Source: Vibrio syngnathi (GTDB taxonomy: Bacteria; Pseudomonadota; Gammaproteobacteria; Enterobacterales; Vibrionaceae). From it: a DNA stretch of 64,000 nt. Shown here in pieces: positions 55,997 to 64,000 of this stretch. The position numbers and the translations under genes are program-made. The DNA lies in contig NZ_CP017916.1 in assembly GCF_002119525.1 (NCBI RefSeq), forward strand, positions 1,364,001 to 1,428,000, written 5' to 3'. The notes beneath the pieces were generated by a model. The model saw only the letters and a list, made by a program, of their open reading frames with translations, had not been told where the DNA came from and did no database searches. The stretch's first letter is position 1. Every line of letters begins with the position of its first letter.

Positions 55997-56992
55997 ATGG
56001 ATTTCCAACAACTTCTTCACCAAAAACAGCGCAAATGGACGCGAGCCATTTACCTGATGGCTGCACTGCTTGTCACGCTGAGTGCGATTTATCTAATGGT
56101 TGGCGATCTCTTCATCTCCCCTCTGGGCATCTTGTCGACATTAGAACAAAAATTACTGATTGATTTACGCTTACCCCGACTATTGGCGGCTATTGCTATC
56201 GGGGCTGGGTTAGCTGTATCTGGCGCAAGCTTACAAGTCTTATTGGGTAACGTATTAGCAGAGCCCGGTGTGCTCGGCATTTCTGGTGGCGCAAGCTTGG
56301 CGATGGTGATCGCGCTGTTCTTCTTACCGTTTGCTCCTACGCCTGAATTGTTTATGATTGCCGCCGTTTTAGGCTCACTCTGTTTTACCGTGATTCTGGT
56401 TAGCATGGTAAAAACGATGCGACTTACTACCGCCAAATTACTGCTAGTCGGTGTCGCGTTGGGCATTCTTTCTGGTGCGATGGTGACGTGGGCGTTCTAT
56501 TTTAGTGATGACCTCAGCCTACGCTTATTGATGTATTGGCTGATGGGCAGCTTAGGTGGCGTCACTTGGTATCAACACTCGCTCACGTTAGTTATGATCC
56601 CTGTGATTATTTGGTTGTGCCTGCAAGGTAGCAAGCTAGACAAATTGATGATTGGCGAGACCCATGCTGCGCAGTTAGGCGTGAACGTTCCGAGATTACG
56701 TTGGCGCTTGATCTTCGCTGTGTCTATTTTGGTCGGCTGCGCAGTTGCGTTAGGCGGCGTAATCAGCTTTGTCGGTTTGGTTGTGCCACACTTACTGCGT
56801 TTAGCGATTGGTACCGACAACCGATATCTTCTTCCTTTGTCTGCCGTTGCGGGCGCTGCTTTGTTGGTGTTTGCTGATATCTGTGCTCGAACTTTATTAG
56901 ATTCAGCAGAACTTCCTTTAGGTGTGATGACCACCAGTATCGGCGCACCAATCTTCATTTGGATGTTAATTAGAAATCATGATTCAAATTAA
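55997..56992 (+). CDS. btuC: Vitamin B12 ABC permease BtuC
   Basis: 331 residues with about ten membrane helices, in the FecCD/BtuC family: [123 protein letters not shown] and [42 protein letters not shown]. It pairs with BtuD for B12 uptake; gene overlaps btuD by 14 bp. Proximity to cobTSUC supports B12 over iron. BtuF and BtuB are not in this window. Confidence 0.93.
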   Translation: MDFQQLLHQKQRKWTRAIYLMAALLVTLSAIYLMVGDLFISPLGILSTLEQKLLIDLRLPRLLAAIAIGAGLAVSGASLQVLLGNVLAEPGVLGISGGASLAMVIALFFLPFAPTPELFMIAAVLGSLCFTVILVSMVKTMRLTTAKLLLVGVALGILSGAMVTWAFYFSDDLSLRLLMYWLMGSLGGVTWYQHSLTLVMIPVIIWLCLQGSKLDKLMIGETHAAQLGVNVPRLRWRLIFAVSILVGCAVALGGVISFVGLVVPHLLRLAIGTDNRYLLPLSAVAGAALLVFADICARTLLDSAELPLGVMTTSIGAPIFIWMLIRNHDSN

Positions 56993-57737
56993 GAGCCTGA
57001 GCGTCGGCGCTCGTTTATTACCACTATCATTTGAGCTCAAACAAGGGCAGGTGACTCACGTTATCGGCCCCAATGGCAGTGGCAAAAGTACCTTACTAGA
57101 AGCGATATCTGGCGTTGGTGATGGCTACAAAGGTGATATAAAGCTCGACGGTCAAGACTTGTCAGTGTTGTCGTTACAAGACTTATCATTGCATCGCGCT
57201 TACCTGTGTCAAAGTGCAAGGCCAGCCTTCAACTTGGAAGTGTTCCAATACCTCGCGTTGTCACTGCCAAGCTCGTCGCACGGCCTTGATGCTGAAATCA
57301 ATGCAGCTTTGGAAGAAATAAGCCAGATGCTAGACATCACAGACAAACTTCATCGTTCAATTCAGACACTGTCTGGTGGTGAATGGCAACGGGTTCGCTT
57401 GGCGGGAATGTGCCTGCAAATTTGGCCGACGCTTAATCCTTACGCAAAACTCCTGATCCTAGACGAACCTGCAGCGCCATTGGATATTGCGCAAGAAGCC
57501 TTGCTGTACAAGCTTATCGAACGAGTGGCTGAGAAGGGCATTGCGGTTATTATGGCTAACCACGACCTGAACCGAACCTTGAAACATGCCGACCAAGTAC
57601 TGCTGCTCGACAAGGGCGTACTACAAGCCTCAGGCAGTGCAGAACAAGTACTTGCGCCTGAACAGCTAGAATCCGTATTCAACACACAAGTAAAAAGCAT
57701 CTCGGTCGACAATCAAACTTATCTTTTGTTTGGTTAA
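56979..57737 (+). CDS. btuD: Vitamin B12 ABC ATPase BtuD
   Basis: 252 residues. Walker [14 protein letters not shown] (about 31-43), signature [20 protein letters not shown] (about 130), Walker [17 protein letters not shown] (about 155) and switch His in [18 protein letters not shown]. The QxxxQR/W-type signature and the IWPTLNPY phrase are typical of BtuD. It overlaps btuC (translational coupling) and is followed at 29 bp by a small conserved gene. Confidence 0.95.
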   Translation: MIQIKSLSVGARLLPLSFELKQGQVTHVIGPNGSGKSTLLEAISGVGDGYKGDIKLDGQDLSVLSLQDLSLHRAYLCQSARPAFNLEVFQYLALSLPSSSHGLDAEINAALEEISQMLDITDKLHRSIQTLSGGEWQRVRLAGMCLQIWPTLNPYAKLLILDEPAAPLDIAQEALLYKLIERVAEKGIAVIMANHDLNRTLKHADQVLLLDKGVLQASGSAEQVLAPEQLESVFNTQVKSISVDNQTYLLFG

Positions 57738-57766
57738 CTTAGGCTCATCAATACAAGGCAACCTAT

Positions 57767-58126
57767 ATGTTTAGATATATTCAACGACGACGAATCAAGA
57801 AAGTAATCAAATCACTTTCAGCAAAGTTGGTAAAAGCGTACGGAAGCAGTGACTTTTTCTCTATTGGTCAGGTAGAAACGAGTTCTAGTCAACTGAGTAA
57901 GCGCCAACAACTGGTTGCTTTAGCTTTGTTTGCAGATCCACAAGACCTTGCTGTTGAACTGGCTCCTGCCATTCAATTGCTGCGTAATGACGTGTCTAAC
58001 GACTTCTTCGGTGGTGAGGAATATACCGCGCGTGATGTACTTAACTTATTGGGCGGTGGCGGTTGGAAGGGCGGTCGTATGGACGATGATATGTCGAATC
58101 GATTTGGCATGAATAGCCGCTATTAG
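57767..58126 (+). CDS. Small conserved protein, 119 residues (DUF6559-like)
   Basis: Soluble, basic N terminus (MFRYIQRRRIKKVIKSLSAKLVKAYGSSDFF), helical middle (RQQLVALALFADPQDLAVELAPAIQLLRNDVSNDFF) and a glycine-rich C terminus (LGGGGWKGGRMDDDMSNRFGMNSRY). I recall similar Vibrio proteins labelled DUF6559, but am not sure. It lies 29 bp after btuD on the same strand and may be part of that operon. No function known. Confidence 0.7.
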   Translation: MFRYIQRRRIKKVIKSLSAKLVKAYGSSDFFSIGQVETSSSQLSKRQQLVALALFADPQDLAVELAPAIQLLRNDVSNDFFGGEEYTARDVLNLLGGGGWKGGRMDDDMSNRFGMNSRY

Positions 58127-58602
58127 TTTAGCTCGTTCAAATTAACGTTTAATGATTTATCGATTTATAAACGTATACGCTCAATAGCTTAGTAACTTAG
58201 AGACTTAGAGACTTAGAGACTTAGAGACTTAGCGACTTTGCAACAGTCTCAACAACGTTATAATGAAGCTCAAAAGCACTCAATATCATTATTTATGCGA
58301 GCGTTTCACTCGGATTGATTCAATAAAAAAATACCTTCCTAATGAACTATTTTCTTAGGGAATGCGTGATTCGTGTCGGTAAAAATCGATAATTCGAAGC
58401 AATATCATCTATCTCTAACGCATTTCTTTGAGTTGTGTGACTCTGATTCCTTTCAAAATAAATCCCACTTTTATTGATAGTTATGACGTATATATTTTCC
58501 GTGTTCTTAAAGTCAGAAACTATAAACCCTCGAACTGCAATCTTGATTAGAAAATGTCCAATCAATATTGCATACGGGGGTAAAATAATAGAGAGTGGGA
58601 AA
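58127..58602. other. Intergenic region before the LPMO gene
   Basis: 476 bp with an octamer repeat (58194-58237). From about 58330 on it is AT-rich and likely holds the LPMO promoter. The open frame from 58474 runs into the LPMO gene but has no support before the GTG at 58603. No riboswitch or gene seen. Confidence 0.4.
58194..58237. repeat. Octanucleotide tandem repeat (ACTTAGAG), about five units
   Basis: Four exact ACTTAGAG units plus ACTTAGCG and a partial unit, 68 bp beyond the end of the conserved small gene. Confidence 0.93.
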
Positions 58603-60105
58603 GTGAAAACAGCAAATAATAATATTCTAAAAATAGCAGTGGGGATGGCTATGCTATCCAGCGTACCATCAGTAGCAAACGCTCATGGCTGGTCTGAATT
58701 TCCAAGTGCACGTCAGAATACGTGTTATGAACAAGGTGGGGTTTGGTCGGGTACGCCACCAAATGCGGCGTGTGCTCAAGCAAAAGAGATTTCTGGGTCA
58801 TACCCGTTCGTTCAACGCAACGAATACGCCAAAAACATTGAAGACTTCAACAACATCAATGCTGTAAAGGCTGCGATTCCAGACGGCACTTTGTGTTATG
58901 CCAATGATTCGCAAAAGCGTGGTATGGGCGCACCTCATACAGGTTGGACTCGCACCGAGTTAAGCACTGGTACATTTGAATATGTATTCAACGCGACTGC
59001 ACCACACAACCCGTCATTCTGGGAGTTCTATCTAACGAAACCAAACGCAGACCTAAGCAAAGGCTTAGCGTGGGGAGACTTAGATCTTATCCAAGAAGAG
59101 GGTAACGTTCCGGTTAATGGTGGTAAGTACCGCATTAACGTCACTATCCCTTCAGACCGTTCTGGCGATGCGATTCTATTCGTTCGCTGGCAACGTGATG
59201 ATGCTGCGGGCGAAGGCTTCTACAACTGTTCAGACATCACTATCGCGGGTGGCATAACCCCTCCACCAGAGCCGGGTCCAGAGCCCGATCTCGTGCGTGG
59301 TGATCTGTTTGTTTCAGACCAATTTGGAACGCCAAAAGTTGGTGACACAGTTAAGTACGACATCATCAACAAGTATGGTGAAGTAGCGCGTAGCTTCGAC
59401 ATCGTCATCGATGCTTCAAACGTTAACGATTGGTCTCGTTTGTTGGCTTCAGAAATTAATGGCTGGCACGAAGAGTTTAAAGATGGCGCGATCTTCATTG
59501 GTGACTGGCATGCCGAAATGGAACACTACATGTATTTCCAAAACGATCCGTCACGTAACTTCTTCAACTCAAAGGATAGCCGTGCTTCTGGTCAGTTAAC
59601 GTTGATTGATGGTGGCGACGGTGGTCTTGAACCATTGAAAGGCGACATCTACGAGCTAGTGAAGAGTGACAACGTAGTGAATGCTGGCGACAAAGTTGTG
59701 ATTGCGACAAGCGAAGCAGCAAACCTAACACAGACTCAAGGTTCTGCCGTTAGCATTCAGAACAACGGAACGGCTTCAATTGTTGTTGATACGACTGCGA
59801 TTACAGCGAACGAAACTCTGTCGTTCATTGCTAGCTCAATTGAAAGCGAAAGTGTAGAAACCTTCACATTCGAAGTGATTGCTGATGACGGTGGCGTAAC
59901 ACCAGACCCAGATCCAACGCCGGATCCTGATCCGACTCCTGACCCAGACAATGGCACTTGGGACTCTACAGCGACTTACCTAGGCGGTGAAGTAGTAACG
60001 TACTCAAACCAGTCTTGGAAAGCACAGTGGTGGATTCAAGGTGGTACAAACCCTAAAGCGACCTACGAAAATGAGAAATGGGGAGTTTGGCGTCCAGCGA
60101 ACTAA
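58603..60105 (+). CDS. Secreted AA10 lytic polysaccharide monooxygenase with chitin-binding module
   Basis: GTG at 58603, just before a signal peptide (KTANNNILKIAVGMAMLSS... to VANA); 500 residues. Mature protein begins with His28 (HGWSEFPSARQNTC), the first copper-brace His; the second is His112 in MGAPHTGW. The AA10 domain spans about 28-222. Next comes a PPPEPGPEP linker, a middle beta module (about 235-345), another beta region to about 440, a Pro-Asp linker (DPTPDPDPTPDPD), and a C-terminal CBM5/12-like chitin-binding module with WDSTATYLGGEVVTYSNQSWKAQWW. The role is oxidative cleavage of chitin or similar outside the cell. Confidence 0.92.
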   Translation: MKTANNNILKIAVGMAMLSSVPSVANAHGWSEFPSARQNTCYEQGGVWSGTPPNAACAQAKEISGSYPFVQRNEYAKNIEDFNNINAVKAAIPDGTLCYANDSQKRGMGAPHTGWTRTELSTGTFEYVFNATAPHNPSFWEFYLTKPNADLSKGLAWGDLDLIQEEGNVPVNGGKYRINVTIPSDRSGDAILFVRWQRDDAAGEGFYNCSDITIAGGITPPPEPGPEPDLVRGDLFVSDQFGTPKVGDTVKYDIINKYGEVARSFDIVIDASNVNDWSRLLASEINGWHEEFKDGAIFIGDWHAEMEHYMYFQNDPSRNFFNSKDSRASGQLTLIDGGDGGLEPLKGDIYELVKSDNVVNAGDKVVIATSEAANLTQTQGSAVSIQNNGTASIVVDTTAITANETLSFIASSIESESVETFTFEVIADDGGVTPDPDPTPDPDPTPDPDNGTWDSTATYLGGEVVTYSNQSWKAQWWIQGGTNPKATYENEKWGVWRPAN

Positions 60106-60145
60106 TCTTAACTATTGTTAGTCAATTAGCTTTAAAGTAATAATC

Positions 60146-60184
60146 AAGACACCACACTTTTTGACGAGTGTGGTGTCTTTTTTA
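60146..60184 (+). terminator. Terminator after LPMO gene
   Basis: AAGACACCACACT, loop TTTTGACG, AGTGTGGTGTCTTTTTT. Confidence 0.9.
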
Positions 60185-60305
60185 ACGTTTACATTTGTGG
60201 TATTGAATGTCATCAGCCTAGAAAAAGATGATTCAGAAACGGAGTCTTAATCGCTGAGCAGGGCTCTATAAGAAGATGAGAGTTATATAGAAAACAAGAG
60301 CTATA

Positions 60306-60340
60306 TAAAAAGACCAGAAGCGTGATTTTCTGGTCTTTTA
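60306..60340 (-). terminator. Terminator after small secreted peptide gene
   Basis: AAAAAGACCAGAA, loop about 8 bases, TTCTGGTCTTTT: stem near 60307-60339 just after the 77-residue gene on the minus strand. Confidence 0.8.
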
Positions 60341-60362
60341 CGTTTTGTCATGTGTTAGCGAT

Positions 60363-60596
60363 TTATTCCAGAATAAGGTTTTGTTTAATCTCATCGTTAA
60401 GATATCCCTGATCAAAACCTGGTGTCATGAATTCGACGAAGGAGGAGTCTAGATAGCTGGTTTCTAGATACCCCGGTTCTAGATAATGGACATCTAAGTG
60501 ATCAGCACTTGCGTAGGTGGGAATCGCGGAAAACAAAACGATACTGATCGCTGCAGCGATATTAATGACTTTGTTACGTTGAGGAGTCATTTTCAT
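60363..60596 (-). CDS. Small secreted acidic peptide with YLxxx repeats
   Basis: 77 residues. N-terminal signal peptide (MKMTPQRNKVINIAAAISIVLFSAIPTYASA, about 1-31). The mature ~46 residues carry three consecutive five-residue units YLEPG, YLETS, YLDSS, then FVEFMTPGF...; about ten acidic residues against one Lys. The repeat is visible as a 15-bp DNA repeat around TCTAGATA. No family recognised. It is 59 bp downstream of the outer-membrane barrel gene on the same strand, so likely co-transcribed. Possible roles (channel plug, lipid or adhesin peptide) are speculation. Confidence 0.65.
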   Translation of the reverse strand: MKMTPQRNKVINIAAAISIVLFSAIPTYASADHLDVHYLEPGYLETSYLDSSFVEFMTPGFDQGYLNDEIKQNLILE

Positions 60597-60655
60597 AGTA
60601 GTGCCCTCGAAAGGTGGGCAAATCCATCTGCCTATGAGAATTGAATCTGAGATGT

Positions 60656-61375
60656 TTAGAAGTCGTAAGACAAACCAAGTGTGATGATGCTGTCGTTGTC
60701 GATCGGGCCCATCGATTGGCCGTTCAAGTAAAGGTCACCTTCGTTGGTGTTGAAATAGGTGTATTTCACGTAGGGTGTCCAGTCGTCGATGCTCTTAGAA
60801 AGAACGACTTCGTGTTCATTGGTACGGTAGTCACCTTGATGAAAATAGACATTGTCACCGTCATGGGTAAACCCGCCGTTGGATCCATCACTGTTTTCGT
60901 GAGTGTATTGGTAAGCTAAATCCCAACCGGCGAGTGAGTACCCTGCACCGGCGATGAACTTATTGGTATTAATCGTGGTGTCGCTTACACTCTCGAGTAC
61001 TTGGCCTGACTGGTTATATCCCAATCCACTGAATACATTGAAATTATCGTTCACTTGGTAATCGATAATACCTTCGATTAATAACTCTTCACCGTTGTCC
61101 CATTTACCAAGCTCACCGTATAGGTTGAACGTGAAGGACTCGCTGATGTGAAAGTCGTGGCTGTAACCCGCTGCCAGCCAACCCTGGTCATCAAAACCTA
61201 TATAGACTTGTCCATTTTCTGAGGTGTCGATTAATGCACCAGCTTCTGTGGTGTAGACGCCGTTATCAGCAGCATTAGAGGCAACGTTTTGTTCGATGTA
61301 AACTTGAGTCGAAGTCGCAAATGCTGTGCTGCTGAGTAATGTAAGTGGTAGAGCAATGAGGTTAAGTTTGTTCAT
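60656..61375 (-). CDS. Small outer-membrane beta-barrel (KdgM/NanC-like porin)
   Basis: 239 residues. Signal peptide (MNKLNLIALPLTLLSSTAFA, cleave about 20) and alternating aromatic/polar strands; ends in LGLSYDF with a terminal Phe, as outer-membrane barrels do. AGGAG-like TGGAGAATCC precedes the ATG. The size and strand count match the KdgM/NanC oligosaccharide porins (12-stranded), suggesting uptake of acidic oligosaccharides; this is inference. Downstream is a small secreted peptide, upstream a LysR regulator on the same strand. Confidence 0.75.
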   Translation of the reverse strand: MNKLNLIALPLTLLSSTAFATSTQVYIEQNVASNAADNGVYTTEAGALIDTSENGQVYIGFDDQGWLAAGYSHDFHISESFTFNLYGELGKWDNGEELLIEGIIDYQVNDNFNVFSGLGYNQSGQVLESVSDTTINTNKFIAGAGYSLAGWDLAYQYTHENSDGSNGGFTHDGDNVYFHQGDYRTNEHEVVLSKSIDDWTPYVKYTYFNTNEGDLYLNGQSMGPIDNDSIITLGLSYDF

Positions 61376-61473
61376 GGATTCTCCAGTGTTGTTCTATTGA
61401 ATTAACTTGCTGGAGAGTATGTGATGAAACCAAATTTATATTAATAGGGTTAACTTTAGTTAAAACCTCAGTT

Positions 61474-62313
61474 TCATTTATGTTTTCTTAATGCCGATTT
61501 GATTGCTTCGCGGGTTTTGATGTGTTGCTCGTCGGTAGCGTAACGGCGGTGATAGAGCATTCGAAACGTGATCGGTCTTAATCTGATGGGGATAGGGTGA
61601 ACGCGTAAGCCAAGCGCTGGTGCAAGCATTTCTGCAAAAGAGCGAGTAGAAGCGGCGATATAATCCGTCGTGCTTGCCAAAATCAGCATGCTTGAAATTG
61701 AGCTGGTTTCAATCCTGACTTTTCGCGGCTCGATATCGTTCTCTGATAAAAACTCGACCGTATTCATATTGGCGCGTTTGATCTTAAGTGCAATATGTTC
61801 CTCTTGGAAATACTCTTCTTTACTCAGTGTCTCACCAATTCGAGGGTGGTTGATTCGAGTCAGGCACACGGGTTCCTCATCGACGATGGTTTCTTCAATC
61901 AATGAGTGTTTCTTACTCGAAAGTACATCGATGACGATATCCACTTTTTGTGCAGTAAGCGCATCAAACAGTTCTTCCTCTTCGAGTGGCGCTTCCGTAA
62001 AGCTTACGCCTTCAACCTGGCTAACGAAATGAAGCAAGCTCTCTGTGCAATAGACTTTAAGGTCATTCTTTTGCTGCTCAACCGTTCCAATGATGTTCAA
62101 TGGATCTTCTATCTTATTAGCGAGTGATACTGCTGCACCAGTAGGCGCGATACCTCGTCCTTCTCTCACAAATAAAGTTTTCCCCACGACACCTTCGAGT
62201 CTCTTAATAGCCGCGCTGACCGCGGGTTGAGAAATATCAAGCTGCTCTGATGCCACGGTGATAGAGCTGTGTTTGTAAACGGCCAAAAATGTCGTCAGTA
62301 GATTAAGGTCCAA
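61474..62313 (-). CDS. LysR-family regulator (TTG start)
   Basis: 279 residues from TTG 62313 with GAGGGA seven bases upstream. LTTR winged helix (MDLNLLTTFLAVYKHSSITVASEQLDISQPAVSAAIKRLEGVVGKTLFVREGRGIAPTG) and sensor domain. It is divergent from the secreted MBL gene at 62507 and upstream of the barrel/peptide genes, and so is the best candidate to control both. The ligand is unknown. Confidence 0.9.
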   Translation of the reverse strand: MDLNLLTTFLAVYKHSSITVASEQLDISQPAVSAAIKRLEGVVGKTLFVREGRGIAPTGAAVSLANKIEDPLNIIGTVEQQKNDLKVYCTESLLHFVSQVEGVSFTEAPLEEEELFDALTAQKVDIVIDVLSSKKHSLIEETIVDEEPVCLTRINHPRIGETLSKEEYFQEEHIALKIKRANMNTVEFLSENDIEPRKVRIETSSISSMLILASTTDYIAASTRSFAEMLAPALGLRVHPIPIRLRPITFRMLYHRRYATDEQHIKTREAIKSALRKHK

Positions 62314-62506
62314 ATTCAGTTCCCTCTATTCTTATTGCCACTCATCCAAATCATTGTGGAGTCTTTGCTGATTCATAAATGAAATGGAGGTTTTAAGTAA
62401 AGTTTACACTATATATCAAGGTTCTGTTTATTAATAAACTTGTTTGCATCGGAGTGAGGAAGGAACTTCATTCATTTAATAAATACTCAGACCGATAGGT
62501 GAAACT

Positions 62507-64000
62507 ATGAGAACTTTCGCAAAATTATCAATCATCTCTACAGCAATGATCATCACGACAACCGCTTTTGCTGCTGACCCAATGATGCAATACAACACCA
62601 AGCAGACTAACTCTGATATTCAAAAACTCGAGAAATTTGAATATCACGAGGGGGAAACCCTTGAAGAGTATCTGAGCACTCAACCTAAGGGGAACTTGTA
62701 CTCTTCAGAAGAAGAAGTGCTTTCTGTGTTAATGGGCGGTGTAAACAATGGTGACTATCGCAAAGAAACCAATTCAGGTTGGAAAGAAGGCCTGATGTTT
62801 GAGGGCATTGCACCTTATGGGGATCACATGGTGTCGGGCGCGAACTGGTTCCCACGGACTGAAGAAGTTCAACCGGATGAAATGCGTGTCACGTTCATGG
62901 GGACATCACCAATGATTCGCCCGGGGCAAGCAAACACCTCGATATACGTAGAATTGGGTAACGGCTCTAACTTTGTCTTTGATTTAGGTGAAGGATCAAT
63001 TGCGAACTATGTAGCGGCGGGTGTCGCGATGAATGAACTCGACCATATCTTCATTACTCACTTGCACGTAGACCATTACGGCTCGCTACCTTACCTGTAT
63101 CAATTTGGCGGCTGGAATGGTCGCTGGGAAAAACCGCTTAACATTTATGGCCCGAGTGGTGCGACTCCAGAGTATGGCACTCGTCATATGATTGAAGGCA
63201 TGCAGCAAATGTTGAACTGGCACACCGATGCATTTGATGTGTTCCCATCTGGCAACGACATTGTGGTTCACGAGTTTGATTTCCGCGATGACGGAGGCGT
63301 CATCTATGACCAAGATAATGTGGAAGTGATTCACTGGCGACGCAGTCATGCAAAAGATGGCGCGTCTGGTTACCGCTTGAATTGGACTCAAGATGACGGT
63401 CGAGTGCTTTCATTTGTTTGGACAGGAGACGGTCGCCCAACAGAGTTGGATTTGAAATACGCAAAAGGCGCAGACTTGTTCATTACTGAACTGCAGACCG
63501 AAACGTTTGGTGTGTCTTCGATTATTCAAGGTGTGCCTCCATTCTTAGCACGTTACACCGTTGATACTCACCACACGCCAGCGTACGCGGCGGGTTATGT
63601 GGCGAATGAAGTACAACCGCGCTTGTTTATGACAACGCACATGACATTCGACCCATATCTTAATGAGGAAACCGTTGCAGAGGTTCGCCACCATTGGCAA
63701 GGACCTTACCACTTCGGTGCGCCTGATGGCATTGTCGTTAACATGACCAAAGATAATGCGTGGGTTCGTGAAGGTATTTTACCTGATTTCCCGAATGCGA
63801 GAGCGCCACAATTTGATATGGCAGATGGGTCTGATTTTAGAATTCCATTACCGAAAAACAGCCGTGAAGACATACAAGAACAAGAGATTCGTGATTTAGA
63901 GTTGGATCCAAAGCTGTACTACCCAGAAGGCTACCACCCAGAGCTGTTAACAGAGTGGCCAGTCGACCGTGACATCGTGATCCCAGCTGAACAAGTACCA
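62507..64000 (+). CDS. Secreted RNase-Z-like MBL-fold hydrolase (partial)
   Basis: ATG at 62507 with GGTG upstream; the frame is open to the window edge (at least 498 codons) so the C terminus is missing. Signal peptide (MRTFAKLSIISTAMIITTTAFAA). Metal motif ITHLHVDHYGSLPYL (about 184-198) is intact, with later His in VIHWRRSHAK, TGDGRP, and HHTPAYAAGYVANEV/TTHMTFDP. This is the tRNase Z-like MBL group, but exported. It is divergent from the LysR gene at 61474. Substrate unknown; phosphodiester, ester or guanidine compounds are possible. Confidence 0.88.
   Translation, partial: MRTFAKLSIISTAMIITTTAFAADPMMQYNTKQTNSDIQKLEKFEYHEGETLEEYLSTQPKGNLYSSEEEVLSVLMGGVNNGDYRKETNSGWKEGLMFEGIAPYGDHMVSGANWFPRTEEVQPDEMRVTFMGTSPMIRPGQANTSIYVELGNGSNFVFDLGEGSIANYVAAGVAMNELDHIFITHLHVDHYGSLPYLYQFGGWNGRWEKPLNIYGPSGATPEYGTRHMIEGMQQMLNWHTDAFDVFPSGNDIVVHEFDFRDDGGVIYDQDNVEVIHWRRSHAKDGASGYRLNWTQDDGRVLSFVWTGDGRPTELDLKYAKGADLFITELQTETFGVSSIIQGVPPFLARYTVDTHHTPAYAAGYVANEVQPRLFMTTHMTFDPYLNEETVAEVRHHWQGPYHFGAPDGIVVNMTKDNAWVREGILPDFPNARAPQFDMADGSDFRIPLPKNSREDIQEQEIRDLELDPKLYYPEGYHPELLTEWPVDRDIVIPAEQVP

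Overview
The window reads as core chromosome of a Vibrio, most likely close to the Vibrio splendidus group. The evidence is protein content and order: CqsS/CqsA CAI-1 quorum sensing, a RelV-type alarmone synthetase beside ihfA, then tpm, purT, cdd, lrgAB, sbcB, and further on a cobTSUC and btuCD set. From memory this order follows chromosome I of V. cholerae around ihfA-relV-tpm-purT-cdd-sbcB-cob. Moderate GC, dense genes, Shine-Dalgarno starts and many hairpin terminators fit. I see no rRNA, tRNA, CRISPR array, prophage or complete insertion sequence.

Layout. 0.1-3.2 kb: a GNAT-TPR fusion and a mesX-mesD pair (folate-independent methionine synthase). 3.5-8.1 kb: a TSUP permease, a YdjM-like membrane protein, an M32 carboxypeptidase with an internal duplication, and a LysE exporter. 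8.2-13.5 kb: a MITE-like repeat and two AGCS amino-acid/sodium symporters, the first behind a tandem glycine riboswitch; small and coiled-coil membrane proteins lie between them. 14.2-18.2 kb: an HU gene with a tiny basic protein, a membrane protein, a Zur-box-controlled DUF1826 gene, a VOC protein and a WYL regulator. 18.5-24.1 kb: a chemoreceptor, an ACT protein, a LysR/metallo-beta-lactamase pair whose metal motif is eroded, and a TauD-type dioxygenase. 24.4-27.8 kb: cqsS and cqsA, convergent. 28.1-32.2 kb: a MocR regulator divergent from an EamA exporter, then a Zur-box-headed pair (gamma-carbonic-anhydrase-like protein and COG0523 GTPase). 33-40.5 kb: ihfA, relV, tpm, purT (PurR box), cdd (CRP box), lrgAB and sbcB. 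40.6-48.2 kb: a sterol-desaturase-family hydroxylase, DUF2804, an AraC regulator, DUF2058, YdcF, a TcyP-like cystine transporter and an NAD(P)-binding protein. 48.8-58.1 kb: a flavin reductase, cobTSUC, an M3 peptidase, astE, btuCD and a small conserved protein. 58.6-64 kb: a secreted AA10 lytic polysaccharide monooxygenase, a small secreted acidic peptide behind an outer-membrane barrel, a LysR regulator, and a secreted metallo-beta-lactamase protein that runs off the right edge.

How the genes work together. Two Zur-type palindromes 16 kb apart mark a split zinc-limitation response. CobTUSC and BtuCD form a corrinoid salvage and remodelling set, while MesD makes methionine without folate or B12. 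Sulfur and amino-acid traffic recurs (TSUP, LysE, two AGCS, EamA, TcyP). The features most worth a second look are the duplicated M32 motif with only synonymous differences between copies, the probable signal peptide on the alarmone synthetase, the metal-motif-less MBL protein, the 77-residue secreted YL-repeat peptide beside an outer-membrane barrel, the internal start in the GNAT-TPR gene, and several intergenic short tandem repeats of 5, 6, 8 and 18 bp.
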